A stretch of 64,000 nucleotides of DNA from Mesocentrotus franciscanus (GCA_037976565.1 CP137683.1:10454473-10518472); one strand, 5' to 3'; positions 50,008 through 62,959 are shown, numbered from the stretch's first letter. Made by a program: numbers and translations. The notes: generated from the sequence alone by a model not told the origin.

Positions 50008-50205
50008 ATATAGTGGTAGTAGTAGTCATAGTAGTAGTAATACTAGTAGTAATAGTAGAAGTAGTGGTATTTGTAATAGTAGTAATAATAGTAGTAGTAA
50101 TCAGTACTAGTAGTAGTAGTAGCAGCAGTAATAGTAATATAGTAGTAATAGTAGTAGTAGTAGTAGTAGTAGTAGTAATACTAGTAGTAATAGTAGAAGT
50201 AGTAT
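49375..50205. repeat. Large AGT/TAG trinucleotide microsatellite with higher-order repeats
   Basis: About 830 bp of AGT-type triplets are interrupted by AAT, GGT, GCA and CAT variants. A 99-bp block is duplicated (markers at 49472 and 49571). Other composite blocks (AGTCATATTAGTAGTAATAG and ACTAGTAGTAATAGTAGAAG) recur. The long open frames on both strands are low-complexity artefacts of the triplet period. Confidence 0.97.
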
Positions 50206-51826
50206 ACCGTTATTATGAAATTATACCTGTCACTGCAGTGTATTATGCATGTAGCCATGTATTGCAATTTTGTGTGCAAGTAGCCAAATCCTGTTAAACA
50301 TTTTCTTCTTTTTCATGTGCTGTCTTTAACAGATTTTGAAGAGGAAATCAAAACCACTCGAAATGGATGTATTGAAGTCATGGACGAAATGTGCAATCCT
50401 GCAATCCTTCACTTCACCCAGTGTGCTTTTTTTTCTTCAAATATAGCGGAGAATGAGGTAGAATGACCGTTCACTGTGTTTTGATCCGCAGTTGTAGACA
50501 TACAGTGTTTGGGATTCGATAACAGATTCGAAAGAACAACCACCTGTCCCTTCTTCCACTAGGACTTTAAAAAAATGTGTTGATGGTATTGTTGGTAAGA
50601 AGACCATCCAAAAGATTGTTAAACTAGAAGCACTTTTGTTAAGTAGTTCATATTAATCTGCTTCTTTGTACAATGACACACATTACACAAGAAGTGTATA
50701 AGCTGAGACGATGCTAGTGGTAGGGATGAATCAGTTGCGTCAAAGTACAAGTGTAAATAAAGTACCTTATATCTTTAAACAGTACTGTGATAGGAAAGAG
50801 CATACATAATGGGCAATAAGAAAAGTGCCGTAAGACGTTCAAGCAATAAGACTGTGAAACTACGTAATGTTGAAACAATAGATGGCTTTTTTAACGACAG
50901 GTTGTTTTGTACGATTTCCTACACATTTATATTTAAACAAAAACAGTTTGTTATATGTAATTTTACATTAAACACAATTTAATATGTATATTTAAATTTT
51001 TGTTAAATTGTTTCAAATTGTATTGGATTTTAAAAAAAGATTTATTTGCATTGTTGTCAGTGTAACATCTGCCTTGTATTGTAACTGTAACTGTCACCAA
51101 ACGCCCTAATAGATATCTCTTGATCAATGACTGATCATTGAAAAGTCACTCTTCTGGAGATTGAACAGATTTCCAGAAATAGATTCCTGGAGGCTATTTG
51201 AGTTTGGACATGCGCTCTTCACGATAAATTGATTGTTTTATCTCAAAGAGAAGATTGGGTTCTGGAAAGATGAAAACATACTTGGCCACCTCTATCAGTT
51301 CGGAACAATATCCTAGAAGAAATGTCCCGTGAAAGGATTAATCGTTAAATATCTTTATATTCGACATATGACGAGAAGCAGCTTGAAGGTTTGAAACAAA
51401 CTTGTATGGTACATATGTTCATAATTTAGGTTTTTCAAGTATACAGACAAGGTAGATTTGTAGAGCTCCTTCTGAGGCAGCATAAACAGGTTTTGTTGGG
51501 ATTTGAACTAAGTATGTCCAAAAGCAGAAAGTGACTGACATTTAAATAACGTTTTTATTTTGCACCGGGGGTGCATTGCACCGTTGGCCTACCACCAGGA
51601 GGGAGTATTGTTCATAACGGGCCGAAACACTTTGTGACAGGTGAATGAACATCCGATGATCCCCCTGTTGGTGCACGAGACAAGTAACACCATAGTCCCT
51701 TGTTTTCTTGAACTATGTGGTTCCATACACCAATTGTGGGGCAATTTCTTTTCATTTTGATCCTACCAAAATCTCATAGAAACATTAATTATTCACAATA
51801 TGCACTACATAATAAGCCATTCCCCT
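50206..51826. other. Intergenic sequence, no gene recognised
   Basis: No exon or recognised repeat was found. All frames are short. Confidence 0.5.
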
Positions 51827-51830
51827 TTAA

Positions 51831-52351
51831 AGGGACTTGGTAACATTGTTCAGATGAGAGAAAATGGTGCTAAGGTAGTGACTTCAATGCTAGATGTAGA
51901 TGCACAATTAAAGATCATCTGAAAGTTTGAGTGAAAACAGACCATTAATAACGATAAAAATTCGGAAAAACTGATCTGATCGATTCCAGAATATATTGTT
52001 ATATTTTAATTAAATTTTAGGTGAATGAAAATCGTCACAAAGCAATGGATTGGTTCTATATACCATTCCAAACATTTAAGAATTGAAAGATTTTTAAAAG
52101 CCTGCTTTATGTCTTATTTTCAAGGAAGAACGGTTGGGAAAGATCAAAAATTGGTTGGGAGAATTTACTGTAAGAGGGTGTCGCACAGTGACGCCTTCGT
52201 AGAAAACCATAAATATCTTTGTGGTTAGAGAATTTTTCAGGATTTTTTGCATGTTAGAGGGTTGGTACGGTAGAAGGATTATAATAAGTAGCATTTCATA
52301 CCAAAATCACGCATTTTTTGCATCAACCTTTAACAATGTTAACGAGTCACT
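51831..52351. mobile_element. 521-bp TTAA-flanked inverted-repeat element
   Basis: The left end AGGGACTTGGTAACATTGTT pairs with the right end AACAATGTTAACGAGTCACT, about 17 of 20 identical. TTAA lies outside both ends (51827-51830, 52352-52355). There is no transposase. It is a third distinct TTAA element with its own TIR, and nearly the same size as the 38.8-kb one. Confidence 0.8.
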
Positions 52352-52355
52352 TTAA

Positions 52356-53029
52356 CAATGAAATGGCAAGGCCAGTAGTAAATTTTATCTTTAAACACTG
52401 ATTTTCGTATGAAGCACCAAATGAATATCGTGACGTATACAACTGCATTAATATTTCACTGCAATTAGCAAAGTCTAGGGTGTAACAATAGCATTTTGTT
52501 TGCCATATACTCTTTCTCGCAGAAGAAGTGAATTACACAACACAGAGGAGAAGAAATCCGTGTTATGTGTCATTATATTAGGAATTATTTCTTTTAGATT
52601 TGACTTCCGTGAATTAGTGAAATACTGGTTTGATTCCACTTCCAACGAAACGATCCGTAATATGCCCCCAGAAAAAGCGATATTTTCGGCTCCTGTACAT
52701 TTAGTGGGCATATTTATAGAGAGGACCAACATAGTACTGTTTTGAAAGGTCTCGAGGCCAGCCTACAGGTTCGTGGAAAAGCCAACCGATTGGTCACGTG
52801 GTGAAAATGATACACCGCTTCCACCATGCCATCTGCTTGGCTGGTGTCAGTTTGGCTAAGCGTATTACACCAGGAAACCTGTCGATTGTCACCGAGAAGA
52901 GCAGCGAAACATGTCCGTTTTCAGTCAAATCTGACCTCGATTTGCAGGCTTCAATTACAAGCTTTGATTGAATCTGTCATGTGTATCATGTATACATCCT
53001 TCAAAGATACTATACATTACAACTTCCTT
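52356..53029. other. Non-coding sequence, no gene recognised
   Basis: Frames on both strands at 52475-52745 overlap each other and lack domains. No repeat is identified. Confidence 0.45.
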
Positions 53030-53480
53030 AGTATTTATCTCTCCCTCTGTTTTACTCATTCTCTCTCTTTATCCGTCAGTCTCTCGTTCTGTCTTCTTCT
53101 CTCTCCTTATCTGATCAGCCCAATAATGCTTTATTTATTTCTCTTTCTCTCTCTTTCTCTCACTCTTTCCCCATCTCTCCCTTTTTCCTGTGTCAGTTTC
53201 TTTCTGTCTATGTTTGTTCTGTGTCTCTGTTCGTTTCATTTTCATTTGAAAGGAAATATCCCACATTCGCTCTAGAATTTTACATGAAGTATCATATTCA
53301 AAGGAATACACGTATCCCTGGATTATAAGAAGCTATTAACGACTTACTTTAAACACACGGTCTCTTTCTCTCTTTATCCTTCTCCCCTTAGTTTCGGTTT
53401 TATCACCCTCATTTCCTCTCTGTACGCTATTCTATATTTCCCACTCTCTTTCTGTATTTTTTTCTTTTCTTCGGTTTGTC
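53030..53480. repeat. Pyrimidine-rich CT tract
   Basis: Long CT/TCTT-rich strand bias on the plus strand, with a short mixed break around 53270-53350. The 149-codon open frame that enters it is a compositional artefact rich in Ser, Leu and Phe. Confidence 0.8.
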
Positions 53481-53804
53481 ATTTTTGTACCAGAAATCGA
53501 AATAGGTAACCAAATCTTGCCGCCAGAGGCCGTTACATGAGGCTAACGCTGGGCGTCTTGGATAGTCAGCCAGATTGTGATTAGTAAAAAGAGAACTTTC
53601 TCGTGCATTCATAACATATATTTCTCTCTCTCTCTCATTCTCCCTACTTTTTTTTTATTTTTTTACTTCGTTTCCTCTCTTCGTTAATCTTTATCACTCG
53701 TTTTCCCCACATTTTCTTTCTCTATATATCTGTTTTCCTTAACCGATTCGTGATTTTCACTCACATTTTCATTATCGTCTCGTGTATTGTTGCCATGCAT
53801 ATGC

Positions 53805-53919
53805 ATATATATATATATATACTAATAAAGTTGAACCTTTCCAACCTCTATATTTATCTATATAATATATAGATAGATTCGTTCATTTTGAAAAGATATA
53901 CTGTTATATATATATATAT
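53805..53919. repeat. TA microsatellites
   Basis: TA runs at 53805-53822 and 53905-53919 are separated by mixed AT-rich sequence. Another TA run is at 54282-54302. Confidence 0.9.
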
Positions 53920-53995
53920 TTACCAACTTGTTGTATTAACAGGACATCTATACCCTACATGGTACATTAACCGGACATCATACAAAACTGGTATA

Positions 53996-54026
53996 TTAAC
54001 CTTAACCCTAACCCTAACCCTAACCC
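53996..54026 (-). repeat. Interstitial telomere-like repeat, CCCTAA strand
   Basis: TTAACCTTAACCCTAACCC and onward gives about 3.7 perfect CCCTAA units, the complement of metazoan TTAGGG. The flanks carry TTAACAGGACA/TTAACCGGACA direct repeats at 53936, 53967 and 54065. Confidence 0.8.
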
Positions 54027-55330
54027 AAACGTACGTAGAGGGCAGTACTTCTTTTGTTCAATCGTTAACAGGACACGAAAATGTCCTGCTAATGACCATG
54101 TCTACTTAATGTCTCATTTTTTCACTACATATGTCCGTCTAATGACGCCGTAAGGTAAATATACATATATAAATATAATGAATATAGAATAGCATTTGTT
54201 TTTCATCATGGTCATGGTTTAAAAGCCATAAATACCCTTTGCATATTTGGTATATGCAAATATGAATTTAAAGACTACGTTCATATATATATATATATAT
54301 ATAAAACAAATTACCAGACATACATTTAAGATTCTGCACTTTACATGAGATATAGGAGAACGTAAAAAAAAGAGAATAGCACAATTAGAAGTAAAACCCT
54401 TTACTATCCTCCTGCGATCTTATTTAGAAGAAATGGCAATTACATTAAATACTGAAATCTAAACGAACATCATCTTCCAGATTTAGGTTCTTAAAAAAGA
54501 TAAGGATACTAACAACTAGGATTTTAGTGCATTTAATCATTCTGATCAGACTAAAAGCTGAATCGGCTTCAAATCGTAGACAATCACACTACTACGACGT
54601 CACCACAATTTTTTGCCGATTTGAGTTTTCCTAGCTCCCCAAGCTAGTTGGGCTTAATTAAGAGTATAGATTGGTATTCTTAGGGATAAGGTGTTTTGGC
54701 AATTTAATATCTTCAATGCCATTCCCACTAATATGCTTTATATAGAATTACATTGAATGGTGAAGTAAACTTAATAAAAAAACTGAACATACAATGAATT
54801 ATAATTGAATTATTCTGATATAACAACTGAAGATACAATTAATTACAATTGAATTATTAGCGCAAAATGCCAATTAAATCAGATGTACCAATATTCTGAT
54901 CCATGCTTTAATTAACTAGTTTTCAATTTTATTTTTATTCTTTTTAGGAGGTATTTGTTTACCTTCCACATATCAAAAATATACTGCATAAAACACAATG
55001 CTCTCCCCGTTGTTTGTATTGCACTCGTTCAGGTGCTGAAGCAGCTTTTCCGAAAACCACAAGTAGGTCGAACTTGACCGGTGCTGCATGTTTGCTTTTA
55101 ATTGTGAAGTGATGTCACCTTCACATTTCCGCCATCTAAGTAAAATCGAAGTCATTATTTTTTTCTACCGTGGGCAATAGAAAGCATTTGTTTACAATAT
55201 TAGCACTTCTTCATATCCCCAGGCGGTGGGGCATTGTGGTCAAACTGTTCCCGCCACTCGACCGCTGATTAAGGTGGGAAAGGGGAAACGTGCGAGGCGA
55301 TGAGGGGTAAAAGATGTATCTACGGCAAGT
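54027..55330. other. Non-coding sequence, no gene recognised
   Basis: A 44-bp tandem duplication (starts 54781 and 54825, containing ATACAAT and AATTGAATTATT) is the only structure noted besides the TA run at 54282. Confidence 0.5.
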
Positions 55331-55341
55331 AAGATTCCCCA

Positions 55342-55565
55342 CTCTCTCTCTCTCTCTCTCTTTCCACTTTTACATCGCTCCCGCTTCCCCGTTTTTTTCT
55401 CTCTCCCTGTGAGCCATCATTATGTTTAACAAAAAAACAGTGAAAAAATGTAGTAATCATTTTTTTCTCTCTCTCCTCCTCACCCTCCTCTCCCCCCCTC
55501 TCTCTCTCTCTCTCTTTCTTTCACTTTTTCATACTATCCTTCATACCCCCTATCTCTCTCTCTGC
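55342..55565. repeat. (CT)n microsatellites
   Basis: Clean CT runs at 55342-55362, about 55466-55515 and 55552-55565, with T- and C-rich spacers. Confidence 0.9.
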
Positions 55566-57014
55566 TTAACGTGATGAAAGCATATACAGTTGGCAATTTG
55601 TATCATTAGCCTAACTTTTGACAGTAGGTGTGAGCCATAATCACACCAAGGTGTAAAAGGAAATATATACGACGTCTCGATGCACCGTTACAATCCATTT
55701 TAATGTTTAAGTATGGTTACGCCACCATCGCCTGTATTCTCAGGCGCAGTCAGATTTCAATAGATTGAGGCAAAGTAAATGAATTTTAGAGTTTTGCATC
55801 TGGACAGCCCATCTGGAAAGCTGAAATAGCAAAGGTTTGTATAATCAGTTTGTACTGTGAAGATCGATGGAGGGCCTCCATACAGGTGTGCGACCAGAAA
55901 ACAAAGAACAACAGAGTTAGCTGCATTCCATACAGTTAATTCGTACGATGAATAACGTAATCAAATCAGCAATTGATCTCTAGATACAGGTGGTTGCACT
56001 GTGGTATATTGGTAAAAGCTATTGACACCCATGAGAGATTTCTTGCGCGGGTATGTTTACATCCTTGGAAAGGGGTTTTACCCACATTTATCCAACTCGA
56101 TAATTTATATATAATTATGTGGGTACCTGGCAAAGATAATTATTGCAGAACCCACAGGAAGTATGGTGTGGTTATTAATAAGACCACCCTGGGTATATAT
56201 AGGACGATGGTCACGAGAAAAAAATACTGATTCCACATTACCGCTACACTTTCATTGTGTTCTTCTTGACAAGTACCGTCGATAGAGGGCGCATATGCAT
56301 CCGGTGTTATTGTAATAGAAATATTTAATTTCATCAAATTGTTATTATCTTTGTTTTTATTGCAGTAGATGAGACGAAATTGTTACACGATCTCATTTAA
56401 TTAGATAATGAAAAAGTGTAATCTAATTAGCGTTGTGAGAATTATAAAGATGTTCTAACCACAAGAGCTCCTAAGAACAACCATTTGTCAATTAAGAGAG
56501 ATTTTTCCTATAACCATAACTTACATCTAATCTGTATGGATCCCAATTGGCACATGTTGTGATGCTTACTCAATACCGGGAAACTCGTTTGAGCGCTACA
56601 TACAATTACATAATGTTACGACGGCCCAAGTAATGGTTGCAACATTAATTTCGTATGCATGTACTTTCTATCTCACATCAATACCTCTCCATAACTTTGA
56701 AGCAACCAGACGATAAAAGGAAGATTTCAATTGTATTCAATAATGAACCGTTCAGAGCATAGCAAATGCAAAGAACTAAATGACCAGTCAGTTTATTACA
56801 TGACGAAGACAAAGGAAAATTAAGTTTAACATCACACAAATAAAATGATGAATATGACATGCCTAATATGGCACATCTTGAGGATGGGACATGAATCTGA
56901 GATATTGTTAAATCGATCAATTTCAACAAATTACTGCCCTTTCCGATAAAATCTTGTTCCCTTGGCAGATTGATCAAGAATACAAATTGTATCTGACGAG
57001 TGGTTATCATTGAT
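55566..57014. other. Non-coding sequence, no gene recognised
   Basis: Short frames only, with no family resemblance. It ends at the 5' truncation point of the LINE that follows. Confidence 0.5.
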
Positions 57015-58275
57015 TTAGGAGAACATGACCATACAATACTTGACCCTACAATACTTATGCGTAATTTGGAAAACTATGGATTGAGGGGTGTTGCTATACA
57101 ATGGTTTAAAAATTATTTAACAAATAGAAAACAATATGTATGTTATGATTCAAATGAATCAGAAATATTATCTTTAACGTGTGGAGTGCCACAAGGGTCA
57201 ATCATCGGCCCTTTGTTATTTTTGATATATGTAAATGATATTTATAATTTATCAAATGCACTATTTTATTCGCCTTAATACTGCCTTATATTTCATATTG
57301 TAACATTATATGGGCAAATTCAAAAAGCAATGTTGACGCCATTTTACTGTTACGGAAGAAAGCCATGCGTATATGTACTGATTCTTCATATCGCGACCAC
57401 AATCCCTTGTTTTCAAAACTAAAAACTCTAAAAGCTGATGATATAAATATTCTACAAATTGCACTTTTCATGCTTCGCTTACAAAATGGTTTACTACCTT
57501 CATACTTTCCCTCATTGTTTAATTTGAATAAAACCATCCACTGTTATCCTACAAGGCAAACTGAAAAATTCTATTTAAGTAATCCAAAAACCGCATTGGC
57601 TCTCAAATCCATTAGACACACCGGCCCAGACATCTGGAACTCTCTGCCCATTGCAATAAGAAACCTTCGGATATTGTATTCTTTTAAGAAGGCGGTTAAA
57701 ACTATGTTGTTGTCTAAGTATTGATTCTGTTGTGTGGCATTCTACTATATTCATGTTTTTGTGTACAGTGACTGTACATTCAACCAATAATGTATAATCA
57801 TCCATGGCCTAGCATCATTTATTCATCCATGAATGAACCTGCATTCAATCAGCAGAAGTATTAGTTTTATTGTATTAAAAGAAAACCAACGCTCCTTCTC
57901 TATTTTTTCCTTTTCTTCTCTGCAAGTCACTCTTCTGCTTTTTTATTGTTATTGTTGTATCTAAGTTGAGGGCTGCGGGCACGTCAAGCTACTCTGCTAA
58001 TGCTGTAGCCCTCCTGCATCTAATGTATGTTAATTATGCATTCAATATATTTGTTTAATTTTGTATATGTGCTGTATAAAATTATATACATATGAAATAT
58101 TGTATCAATCCAATGTTAATTATGCATTCAATATATTTGTTTAAATTCGTTTATTTTCTGTATATAAACATATGAAATATTGTATCAAACCATATTATGT
58201 TCATGAAAATGTATGATGAAAAAAAGAAAAAAGATGCAGAAACCAATAAACCAATAAATCAAATCAAATCAAATG
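57015..58275 (+). mobile_element. LINE copy, 5'-truncated and with internal RT deletion
   Basis: The first segment (to 57278) encodes HTILDPTILMRNLENYGLRG, WFKNYLTNRKQ and, from 57183, GVPQGSIIGPLLFLIYVNDI. These are finger/palm blocks of a Jockey/CR1-like reverse transcriptase. The reading then jumps, near 57265-57290, to a thumb-region frame (SYCNIIWANS, then SLFNLNK) that runs to 57724 and ends with GPDIWNSLP plus a basic tail. The catalytic F/YADD block that belongs between them is absent, so the copy is dead. The 3' UTR has an 86-bp tandem duplication and ends in CAATAAATCAAATCAAATC. Upstream ORF1 and endonuclease are missing. Confidence 0.85.
58027..58200 (+). repeat. 86-bp tandem duplication in LINE 3' UTR
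   Basis: ATGTTAATTATGCATTCAAT starts units at 58027 and 58113. Both units end with ATATGAAATATTGTATCAA. Confidence 0.85.
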
Positions 58276-60216
58276 CATAAAAGGTTCGAAATGAGCCATC
58301 AAAAGAAGTCCCTTTTTGCTCGGTCGCTTCGTTTACTTGATTTTTTTAGTGAATCGAAATATATTCTGGCAAGAGACCAAGTGACCAGTAAGATTAATGA
58401 GCCCCTCCCCCTCCAATAATATTAATAACAATAAGTAAGTAAATTACCTAATAATTGAATAATGGCATTGATAAATAAATGGATATATTTGATAAAGAAT
58501 ATACAAAAAACAATTATAACTGATGAAGTAATACGTAATAAAGAATAATACAGCCAATGATGAAAGTACATTGCATATTTTGGTTGCTATTATATTTTGC
58601 ATATGGTATTTGTCATACTCCCCGTAAGTTTTGTCAGAAACCACGCGCGTCAAGTGAGGAATGGGTCAATAGATATGATGACTATCATGACGACACACTT
58701 TAATCAAATATACCATGAACTGAGAGGCTCCGGTATGAATTATTAACTCCCTGAGGTGAATGGCATAGCACTTTTTTTCTGAGGGACCCAGCCCTGAAAA
58801 ATAGGTACCATACGTGTTGACGAAGAGAATGCACAATTTGACTAGTGCCTCGGAAAGAGTGCATGGTTTATTTGGTTTCCGCCCTTCAAATAAAAGAAGA
58901 AATTGAAAGATTAAAATATTTATGAAGGTGAAAATATCATTAAATCACCCGTTTTGTTCGAACTAATACTGACAAATTTGGGGACTAATCGCAGTCACAT
59001 TAGCGCATACGCCACAGTGCGCGTATGGTTGCGCAGGGTGCGTGACGTCAAACGGGTTATAAACAGGATATACCCCGTTTAACGTCACACATCTATTTTT
59101 TCATGGTGGAAATATTTGACATCACGTGAGCCATCCCTGACCATTCCCTGCACGGGAATTTGTTTACATACGATACAAACTTTGATATCAAGAATATGAT
59201 ACTTATGATCAGTTTGCATGGCAGGTACTCCACTGGGAGACAAACAAAACGTTTTATGTTTGTCAAAAAATGCACTCCCCTCATCCATAATATTCAAAAG
59301 GAGCATATGAGACCCTTGAAAGAAGGATGCAAATAGAATCATAAGAGGCAGTGCGAGATGAATTCGAGAGATTCCAACAACTACGTGACTTGAAATACAA
59401 ACGCCATATTATGCTTTTTTGTCAAAGGAATCCTGTCAATCTATTGGTGACCTTTATCACCGTACATCCGCTGGTTCGATCCTAACGATTCATCTTTGAA
59501 AAAGTAGAAATAGGGGAAAATATCTCGACCTACTTTTGAAATATATGATCGCATATTTATATCTTGCTAGAAATTATATTTTTAAAATGTAAAGTTATGT
59601 TGAACTATTGTTCTGCTCGTTTTACCTCTGGCAGGGATATTATTTTTACTCGTAACAATTCAACTTTAGTCATTTTCAACGATGAAATTTCATGCCTCAT
59701 AACCCTTAATCCACTGTAAGTCACCCTCTTGCCATTGTTAACATGATTTATATTTATACTTCTAAAAATGTTTCGGTGAAAATGTCACTTTTTTCATTTG
59801 TAATTTGACTAGCAAGAGTTTTAGACGTTTTCTCATGTTTAATTAACTTTAAGAAGTTTTCTTAGTTTCCTCTAAAAGATTACATGTGCTTCTTTAAAGA
59901 CACCATAGAATATCCGGGAGAAGAAGGGAACGGTGGGAAAAAGTAGGTCACGGCAAAGTTCAGAGCGACATCAAGTCAGAGAACGGACATGTTTGTCCAC
60001 CATTTTAATGCATAGTTTTTGTCTGAAATGTCTCCGCGAGGGGATCATTTGTGTTCAAACGTATCGAGTATATCCTGCTATAGATGTAGGTATCAATTAG
60101 TTTGGTTAAAATGCAATTTAGCAAATGTATAACGTTGAAATTTAGATTTAAAATGTAATGTTGACATGGAAAGTTAACGAGCGTGGAATATACACAATTT
60201 GTATGGCCAGGTATCG
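58276..60216. other. Non-coding sequence with twin hairpins
   Basis: No gene recognised. The hairpins at 59008-59088 are listed separately. Minus frames at 59085-59342 have no domain. Confidence 0.5.
59008..59088. repeat. Two adjacent inverted repeats
   Basis: The first pairs CATACGC with GCGTATG across an 8-nt loop (about 59008-59029). The second has ~20-bp arms (59042-59061 and 59069-59088, 18 of 20 pairing, including TGACGT) around a 7-nt spacer. No TIR element or gene adjoins them. Confidence 0.7.
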
Positions 60217-60217
60217 C

Positions 60218-60282
60218 GGGAGTGTTTTTGGTCAGTTAAATCATTACCAGAGAGTGTTTTCGTTCAGTTTATTCATTACCAT
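60218..60282. repeat. 33-bp tandem duplication
   Basis: GAGTGTTTTTGGTCAGTTAA... and GAGTGTTTTCGTTCAGTTTA..., both ending TCATTACCA, are adjacent copies differing at a few sites. Confidence 0.75.
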
Positions 60283-60819
60283 AATTTTCTAATTGTCTAT
60301 AAAAAAAAACGAGAATAGAAGTCACACTTTGCAACACTTGCATGTAGAAAGTGGGTAAATGAAACAGATGTTGGTTTGCATCAATTTTACATTCATACAT
60401 GATTACAGTGTGATGATATTTGGACTGGAGAGTTCATGATTGTATTTCCTTTATTGCAGTTGAAATAGATAAAGGACAGGTTTTAGAACAAGTAAACCCA
60501 GAACAAATTATTGAACAGGCATTACTCGAGACGAGATTAAAATAGATATTTAATCTTTATTGCAAATATTCATTTGACATTTAAAGTGAATTAATAAGGA
60601 GTACATTTATACGATAGGTAGGTTTACATGTGGTAAATACCAAAAAGGGGTTTTGGGTGCAAACTAGGGATAAAATTGCTTAGCAAGGTCAATATTTAAT
60701 GGTCTGCCAAAATGATGTCACTGGTTTATGAAATGATTATTCAGCCTTACCTTTATCTAGCCTTACCACTACTTCGAATATGACTATTAATTAATATTTT
60801 ACGTATTTGTTCCTTCCCT

Positions 60820-61225
60820 TAAATACCTTGAGACTGGGTTGGGAAGGGGGGGGCTGTGTGAGTAAATGGGAAGGGGTGTATAGGGGTGTTGTGTGTTTGT
60901 TTGACTATATGTGTGAATGCATGTGGGTTGAAAAGACCAGTTGTCCTTTGTTTTGTGTGTGTGTGGATTTTTTTTTTTTTGGGGGTAATTCTCTTTCTTC
61001 AAGGGTATTACTATGTTTTATTTACAGAATTCATATTTGTGTAAAAAAAGTACATATATTTTGAATATTGTTCTTTTGTATATTGTTTTGGATGAAAAAG
61101 AAAATGTACGACATTAGTTTTGACTTGTAACTGATTTAACCTCTGAATGATGTAATTTGTGTTTACATTGTTTTGATTTTTACTAATTCTATTTGGAGAA
61201 AAGAAAAATTTCATTAAAACAAACT
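60820..61225 (+). mobile_element. LINE 3' end, copy A
   Basis: It begins TACCTTGAGACTGGGTTGGG and contains TGGATGAAAAAGAAAATGTA and a TTTGGAGAAAAGAAAAATTT end. The same blocks, in the same order, form 63489-63965. A T13-G5 junction sits at 60968-60985. The coding part is not readable in this copy. Confidence 0.7.
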
Positions 61226-62780
61226 TATTTATGTTCATGAACTTTTAGGGTTGCTGCATGTTACATACAGAATTGTAAGAGGCTTTTGTACCAGAGGATC
61301 AACCCTTAAACGTGCTACAGTGCCACATATGCTGCCCTCACCCCTCCCGTAGAACAATGCCTAGTACATCGAATTACTGCTTTGCCGGTCACAAATTCAA
61401 TATAGGATATACAGATATAGGTTAAAACAGCGGGAAAGGCAGACAATCACGAATGTGCAAACATAAAGAAACCACAAACACGACAAACCACAGCCATCTT
61501 TCTACTTGGTTGAATTACAGATTTTTTTTAAATCCAGGAACAACCAGTGTTGCCCTGAATTATTCAAATTGTATAAATATATAATATGAATACGCTATGG
61601 CCTAAATAGAAAGAGGAAGTGCGGAAGCTTTGGGAAAGGATAACATATTTACACAATAAGGCTGGACACACAAAGAAACTCGATGAGTTCGAAAATGCAA
61701 ACAGATTCAATGCAATAAATTCTTTTACATAAGCCCTAGGTTATAAACCCTGGATGAATATATTGATCATGAAATGTTTAGAACTCCCCTCTGTGTGATC
61801 TGTTTTTCAGTATTTCTTGTATTTTATTCATTTAATCACAGTTAAAAAGCCTGCTTTCAGCTAGAAGCTGCTTTTCAGCAAGACCATGAACAATAGTTGA
61901 ACTCAACAAGTAAACGAAAACACATATTATATACAAAAGAAATCACAAAATTATCATAACAACATAATAAGATGAAAACAAACAGGACGAATTAAAAATT
62001 ACTTGGAAAAGACGGGAGTCTAGAATATGACGAAATTTCAAGTGAAATTATTGAACAAAGTTTCCTTCAAATCATCATCATTGCTCTGCTGGGATTACAC
62101 CTACAAATCAGCTGATCCTTGAACTTGAAAAGAAAATTATCCATAAATATTTAATTGTTTATAGGTGTTATTTTATCAGTGACTATTCTATTTCTGCTAA
62201 TTTTAGAGTTTAGCACAATTCAACCTGCTACCAACACCCACATGTAACTACGACATATATTTTCATTTACTAATTTTCAACATTCAAGTAAAACATGGAA
62301 AATACGAAATAATATACATTTCATAAAATAAAAAAGAATATATGAAAATCAAGTAATTAAACATGGTAAACTAGTATGTGAATAGAGAAGGAAAGAAAAA
62401 AAAGCAAAATTTATTTGTCAGAGATAATTCTCCTAAAACTATAGTGTGCTAAAGTTTGTAGCTCTTCCTCTTCAAACATCCACTCACTTCCTCTCTCTTT
62501 CACTCTATGTCTCTTCTCCTTCTCTCTTCCCCTGCTGACGAGAAATTCGAAATCGTTGGCAGCAAAACCGGGAGGATTTTTAGTAGTTACTCAATTTGAC
62601 TTTCCTTTTAAAAGCCAGAGCGCCATCTATAGATATACCAGCACACAATCAACTAATGACAAGGAATAAGGACAAAAATTACATTTTGTAGCTTTAAATC
62701 TTCAGACTACAGCTGTATTTTCATCAGATAAATAAATGGGCAGTGCATTCTACGTTAATGATTCCCATGATTTTGTTTGA
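61226..62780. other. Non-coding sequence, no gene recognised
   Basis: AT-rich sequence without identifiable gene or repeat. A short CT-rich patch lies near 62465-62530. Confidence 0.5.
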
Positions 62781-62959
62781 AAGCTAAATCATTATGTTAA
62801 AAATACAAAATCTTTTTTTAAAAATGAAGGTTCATCTGTAGTCCTTACATTTGGCAAACGCAACAAACGTTGCAAGAGTGAATCCACAATAGTGTGCGAC
62901 CGACAAAGATTCCCGCCTTTTCGCTGCCCTTCTGCTATCAACCTTGGGAAACCACATGA

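Noticed and set aside
49401..50297. Long open frames of 85-134 codons on both strands
   Set aside because: They are produced by the AGT triplet repeat, giving Val/Ile or Thr/Leu homopolymers, not proteins.
52826..53275. 149-codon plus-strand frame
   Set aside because: Most of it lies in a CT-rich tract and is Ser/Leu/Phe low-complexity without a domain.
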